Assembly: GCF_937616625.2 (NCBI RefSeq)
Contig: NC_065570.1
Location: 20,794,046 to 20,858,045 of the forward strand
Direction of reading: 5' to 3'
DNA: 64,000 nucleotides
Source: Mercurialis annua
Taxonomy: Eukaryota > Streptophyta > Magnoliopsida > Malpighiales > Euphorbiaceae
The notes beneath the pieces were generated by a model, which saw nothing but the letters and a program-made list of their open reading frames with translations, made no database searches and had not been told where the DNA came from. How positions within the stretch are numbered: the stretch's first letter is position 1; each line of letters begins with the position of its first letter. The translations under genes were made by a program, and so were the position numbers. Positions 59,700 through 64,000 of this stretch are shown here, piece after piece.

Positions 59700-59942
59700 G
59701 TCTCTGTGTGTGACACCTAGCATCCGACGTGTCAGAAGGTGGCAACACCTATGCTTGATGTGTGACACCTAGCATGTGGTGTGTCAGATGGTGGCAACAC
59801 CTATGCTTGGTGTGTGACACCTAGCATGTGAGGTGTCGAATGGTGGCAACACCTTTGCTTGGTGTGTGACACCTAGCATGTGATGTGTCGAATGGTGGCA
59901 ACACCTTTGCTTGGTGTGTGACACCTAGCATGTGAGGTGTTG
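59700..59942 (+). repeat. ~55-bp tandem repeat in U3 (5 copies)
   Basis: Five units beginning GTGTGTGACACCTAGCAT (the second reads ATGTGTGACACC) with GTGGCAACACC cores, just upstream of the promoter. Confidence 0.85.
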
Positions 59943-60407
59943 CATTCTTAAGCAAAGCTCTACCCTAAAAATAGAGGATGCCTTTTGCTCATTCTACACA
60001 CACCACACTTAAGAGAGCATATTTGAAGGACTTCAAGTAGTCATCAATCACAGAAAAGCTTGGAGAAAGTTTTTCATACATCCCAGCAAAGACGTAATCG
60101 AGGCGAGAGTTTGAGCTTAGGGTTGCTCAGCAAGAGAAACTCTTGCATATTACTTCAAGGCGAGGATTCAATCGGACGCATACTCGTGTGGACGAGCTTG
60201 AGGTCGCCATACTATCAGGACTACAAGAATCATTGGAGAATCGACATAGGTATTCTTCTTACGGTTTCTAGATGCGTGCTTTAATTACTAGATGATACTA
60301 CGATCCATGTGTTATTGATATGATCAATTTCTGGATCCGAATTGTTGGAAGTCCAATTTTGAATTGAAATATACGATTCGGACCCTCACGTCCCGCTGCA
60401 CCAACAG

Positions 60408-60420
60408 TGGTATCGGAGCC
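60408..60420 (+). other. Primer binding site of element B
   Basis: TGGTATCGGAGCC, identical to the site in element A and placed the same way. Confidence 0.9.
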
Positions 60421-61505
60421 ACTGTATCATCGAGTATTAAAGCTTTACGATTGAATGCATGTATTGATAATCATGGACTTAGGAATTATTATTGGGCATG
60501 TAATTTATAATTTTGAGGGCTTAGGTCTTGTTTGCAAAAATGAGCAAACGCTATTGTGACATTAATTACATTTGATTAAATTCTGTCTAGGAGATTGGTA
60601 CTTAAGTGGTCCGCTCGTGACCCTCCAATCTATCCTGGGAATTTTTCTAATGTGATTATTTAACACAATACGTGACTCGCTTGTGCATTATATTGTCAAC
60701 AACAAAACATGCGGAACAAGTAATAGTTTGCTCATTCTTTTGTGGCTAAAGAATGAGACCTAGGAAGTCCATGATCATACATGTGTGATTGCATGATTCA
60801 TTTTAGCTTTAATATGTATGAGATGCATGCTAAAATGTGTTGTGGGCTTAGTGAGACCGGAATAATTTAAAACCCTAAGAAATCTTCCTAAAAGTAAAAA
60901 GATTAAGTTTATATTAATTAATCATTAAATTGATTTATCAATGGCTCTCCATTGGAGCAATAAAATAACACGCTTTGAGTTATCATCTTGTCGGCTGTGG
61001 ATACATAGATATCGTCAAGAGATGTTGTCGAGTTTATTGTTAAGCATGCGATGTTGCGGGTGTAGTCGATATAATATACGGCGAGAAAGGCAATTAGGCG
61101 TACCTGAGTCGTATATTATTCAAATCGATACATCTTAGTTGATTCAATGGGTTAAACTTAACTAATGTGGAAACCCAAGAATAGGATTAAGTACTTGAGG
61201 GTGAAAGCATTAGGAGCCGGAAATGATTGAACCTCATATGAGATATGATGAACAAGTAGTTGTTCACTTATATATCATTTTGATCCCAAGAATAGCATTA
61301 AGTACTTGAGGGAAAGATAAATGAGTATAAGAATTCAATCACCCGCTTGAATATTTTCCAACAAAGATTCACGTTTCCTACTTTGGAAGTGTAGGATTCG
61401 AAACACATAGTGGGAGGCCATTTTGATAAAGACCAAATCATTATGGTTAAATATACAAAACAACAAGAATACTAATTAGAGATCTTTGCTGTCTAAGGGA
61501 TAATA
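60421..61505 (+). other. Leader of element B
   Basis: Untranslated leader, close to that of A. Keeps three motif copies at about 61081-61109, 61176-61200 and 61287-61311; the second and third read AAGAATAGGATTAAG- and AAGAATAGCATTAAG-like. No credible gene; the open frame at 60941-61138 lacks known motifs. Confidence 0.65.
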
Positions 61506-61870
61506 AGATTAAATAGAATCCATTAAAGTGACATTCACGATAGTAATCGGCTAGTGGTTTAAAATCATTTTTGTTTGATTAAGATATTTAGATGCCTCCA
61601 AGGCTATTGCGAAAAAGAAATGCACATCGGTTAACAAAGAAAAATGTTTTCATTTGTTAAGATGTAGGACAATATAAGTCATTGCCGGAAATATTTGGAA
61701 TATTTGAAAGGCGGTTCGGTCAATAAAAGAAAGTGTTTCTTTTATCAAACCGAAAGACATTGAAATAAATATTGCATTAAGTATTATGAATACTTAAAGG
61801 GCAATGACGGGAGGAACGAAAATTCCATCAAGAATGTGTCTACCTCATGTTCCAATGTGAATTGCTCATT
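61506..61870 (+). pseudogene. gag: Gag remnant of element B, core deleted, two zinc knuckles
   Basis: The start codon position is mutated and only about 60 bases of the Gag N-terminus remain (61510-61575). About 590 bases matching 10900-11490 of element A are missing; homology resumes at the lysine-rich linker (AAGGCTATTGCGAAAAAG). Two zinc-knuckle-like segments follow, about 90 bases apart: TGT 61645 to TGC about 61684 (frame broken) and TGT 61734 to TGC about 61774 (second Cys changed to Tyr, one stop). Element A has only one knuckle. It cannot produce Gag. Confidence 0.72.
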
Positions 61871-62250
61871 TAAAAGTTTGGGTATTGAATACCGATGCTC
61901 ATTCTCACATTTGTTTATCTTTTACGGATTTAGTAAAAGTGAGAAAGAAAGGAAAAAGATGAAGTAATCTTAAATCTCAGGAATGACGCAAGCGTTGCGA
62001 CAAGAGCTATAGGATCAAATTCAATTTTCTTAAATAAACATAAGTTGTACTTAAACAAGATTTTTGTACTTACCCAATATATATAGGAATATCATGTCCG
62101 AATTTGTATGACAAATTTGGTAGTTGATTTTCTATTTACAAAGGATTTTTGTAGTATTATGTTTGATACTACGGAGTTAGATGTGGATATGTACAAAATG
62201 GTCTTTATTAAAGATGTTTGATGCAAAAGATGTTTATAAAATTAATACCA
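61871..62250 (+). pseudogene. Protease remnant of element B
   Basis: Recognisable by alignment to element A. The catalytic triplet region reads VLNTDAHSHIC (about 61881-61913), so the essential Asp is Asn and the Gly is Asp. Frameshifts follow within 100 bases. Confidence 0.7.
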
Positions 62251-63380
62251 TAAGTAATCAAATCTCTAAACAATTTTGGCACTTATGATTAGGACATATT
62301 GCAAAAGATAGACTTAACAAGTTAGATAGGATGGGAATCTTGAGAAATCAAGATTTTGAATCGCTTCCGACTTATGAGTTGTATCTTAAAGGCAAAATGA
62401 CCTGATCATTCTTTGTGGTACAAAGGGGTAGAGCCAAGGCCTTTTAAGATATCATACATAGTGATGTATATGGTATGTTTATAGAAACGGACCAAGGTAG
62501 ATACTTATACTTCATTTTCTACATCGATGATTTATCATGATATAGTTAAGTTTGTTTTATGAAGAACAAACATGAAAATTTTGAAATGTTCAAATGACTT
62601 CAAGAATGAAGTAGAAAATCAAATTGGAAAAAGTATTAAAACTTTACGATGTGATCGAAAAGGGAAGAATACTTGAGTACAGAATTTGGTACGTTCCTAA
62701 AGGGAATGTGGTATTATTTTTCAACTTACTCCTTGGGAACACCATGGTTGAATTGTGTGTCTGTCAAGAAGGAAATATCGTACAATGTGGGACATGATAC
62801 GATAAATAATGGGCTATATACTGATTTATCCATTTCGTTATGGAGTCATGCACTTCTTACCGCAAATAAAATTGTAAATTGAATTCCAACTAAATTCGCT
62901 CCATATATACCTTATGAGATAAGGTATGGAATCAAGTCTTAAGGAAGTTAAGATTTGTTCGGAAGATATCAAAAAACTGATATCCGATAAATTTGGAATC
63001 AAAATCAATCATAGAAAGGTTATGTTGGATATCCTAAAGACAGTTTAGGATGTTATTTCTAAATTCTAACCGAACAAACAATCGTTGTTTATCGGTGGTA
63101 GTCTTACTTGATAAAGCGTTTATTCAAGAGGGAGACTAAAAAAAACGAATATAGAATTAGATGAGGAGTCATCTAGTTACCAACAACAGAATGAATTAAT
63201 AAAGATTGATCAAACCCGCTAAGAGCTAGAGTTAGTAAAAGATGTATCTACATTAACATCTCGAAGATCAAGTAGATAGAGTATCTCGTCCACCGGAGAG
63301 ATATGGTTTTCCCGCATGATAAACAAGAGTTGTTTAGTCATGGAGAAAAAGATCAAGTGTTGATCCCTCTACTTATTTAG
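62251..63380 (+). pseudogene. Integrase remnant of element B
   Basis: The HHCC region has CACTTATGATTAGGACAT (about 62279-62296) with the same in-frame TGA as element A. The core follows (HSDVYG near 62455-62475, the second-Asp region near 62650), broken by several single-base indels. A short open piece at 62673-62882 covers the third catalytic region and has about six more bases than element A between second Asp and Glu, i.e. family-normal spacing; the Glu codon itself appears changed to Lys. Confidence 0.75.
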
Positions 63381-64000
63381 AAGCTATATATGATATAGAT
63401 TCTTAAAAAATGGTCTGAAGAAATAAAATCTGAAATGGATTCCATTTATAGTAACCAAATTTTGGGAGCTAGTCGATCCATCCGAAGGTATTATACCGAT
63501 AAGGATTTAATGGATATTCATGTGTAAAATTGGTACTAATGGAAAGGTGGAGACCTATAAAGCTAGGCTTGTTGCAAAAGAGTTTTGCTAGAGGCAAGAA
63601 GTTGTATTGTGAATACACTTTCTTGCTGGTAGCCATGCTTAAGTCCATCCGGATTCTTCTTGCCATAGCTACATATATAGATTATATGGTTGGACATGTT
63701 GATGTAAGAACCATATTCCTTAATAGTTAAAATAAGGAATATATCTATATAGAACAAGCCGAGGATTTTGAATCCGAAGAAGGTTCTGAGGCGTGTAAGC
63801 TAAAATGATCCCTAGTGGATGGAAAGAAAGCTTCGAGATTTGTTGTCTTGATAAAGCCGTAAGGAGTTACGAATTTATTAAAAACGATGATAAACCCAAT
63901 GTTTACAAGAAGGTTAGTGGGAGCAGACTCACGTTTGTGATCTTGTATCTAGATAACATATTACTAATACATAATAATATCGGAATGTTAACATCTGTAA
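63381..64000 (+). pseudogene. Reverse transcriptase remnant of element B, cut by the window end
   Basis: Aligns with about 13180-13800 of element A. ARLVAK and AMLKSIRILLAIAT are readable in pieces in different frames. The catalytic YVDD reads YLDN at 63946-63957, so the second catalytic Asp is lost. Many frameshifts and stops. Confidence 0.75.

Larger units (their letters stand above)
58374..60406 (+). repeat. 5' LTR of copia element B
   Basis: Ends CCAACA one base before the primer site. It is longer than the LTRs of A (2033 bp) because of expanded U3 repeats. By eye about 90% identical to the A LTR in the first 300 bases and closer than that downstream. The TATA box region reads TAAAAATA (about 59965) instead of TATAAATA. 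Hairpin GCAAGAG-AAA-CTCTTGC at 60130-60146. Confidence 0.93.
58374..64000 (+). mobile_element. Ty1/copia element B, right end beyond the window
   Basis: Same family and orientation as element A. Begins TGTTAGTAGTATGTG in satellite after GTTTAAAC. The LTR (58374-60406) and leader are well kept, but gag has lost about 590 bases and pol carries many stops and indels. The window ends within reverse transcriptase, so the 3' LTR and target duplication cannot be checked. Uninterrupted versions of the site are at 26433-26437 and 47469-47473. Confidence 0.93.

Overview
This is plant nuclear heterochromatin, probably from a eudicot; I cannot name the species. It is a very large array of a 60-base satellite, broken up by LTR retrotransposons of plant types: Ty1/copia with gag-pol in one frame and an initiator-tRNA-Met primer site, and a Ty3-like family with long TGTCACGACC-ended LTRs. 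I found no host gene, tRNA or rRNA gene.

Layout. 1-7782: satellite, left domain, with its own roughly 2-kb higher-order repeat. 7783-16470: copia element A on the plus strand, with both LTRs, a readable but broken gag-pol and a clipped right end. 16471-19646: satellite, right domain. 19647-22445: solo LTR of the Ty3-like family (minus strand) with a perfect TAAAT target duplication. 22446-30953: satellite. 30954-41013: full-length 10-kb Ty3-like element on the minus strand, with near-identical LTRs but no recognisable protein gene. 41014-58373: satellite. 58374-64000: copia element B, same family as A, plus strand, running off the window; its LTR and leader are well preserved but gag-pol is wrecked.

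Satellite architecture. The monomer has three segments, each opening with GTTTG, and the palindrome AAACGTTT recurs at the joins. Right of element A, very long units of about 11.4-12.3 kb are repeated (one copy is interrupted by the Ty3-like element). Each long unit contains a block of up to about 0.86 kb in inverted orientation, and most contain a series of roughly 1-kb sub-units, each carrying a small inverted segment. Much monomer variation looks like C-to-T or G-to-A change at CpG, as expected of methylated DNA.

The retroelements. Uninterrupted paralogous copies of three insertion sites survive elsewhere in the window, so the insertions can be ordered relative to satellite amplification. 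Copies A and B share an in-frame stop in the integrase zinc-binding motif. In B the LTR and leader look closer to A than the coding body does, which suggests a lineage moved in trans. The Ty3-like element also appears non-autonomous. Coordinates of LTR ends come from TG/CA termini, primer sites, polypurine tracts and target duplications; percentages are by-eye estimates.
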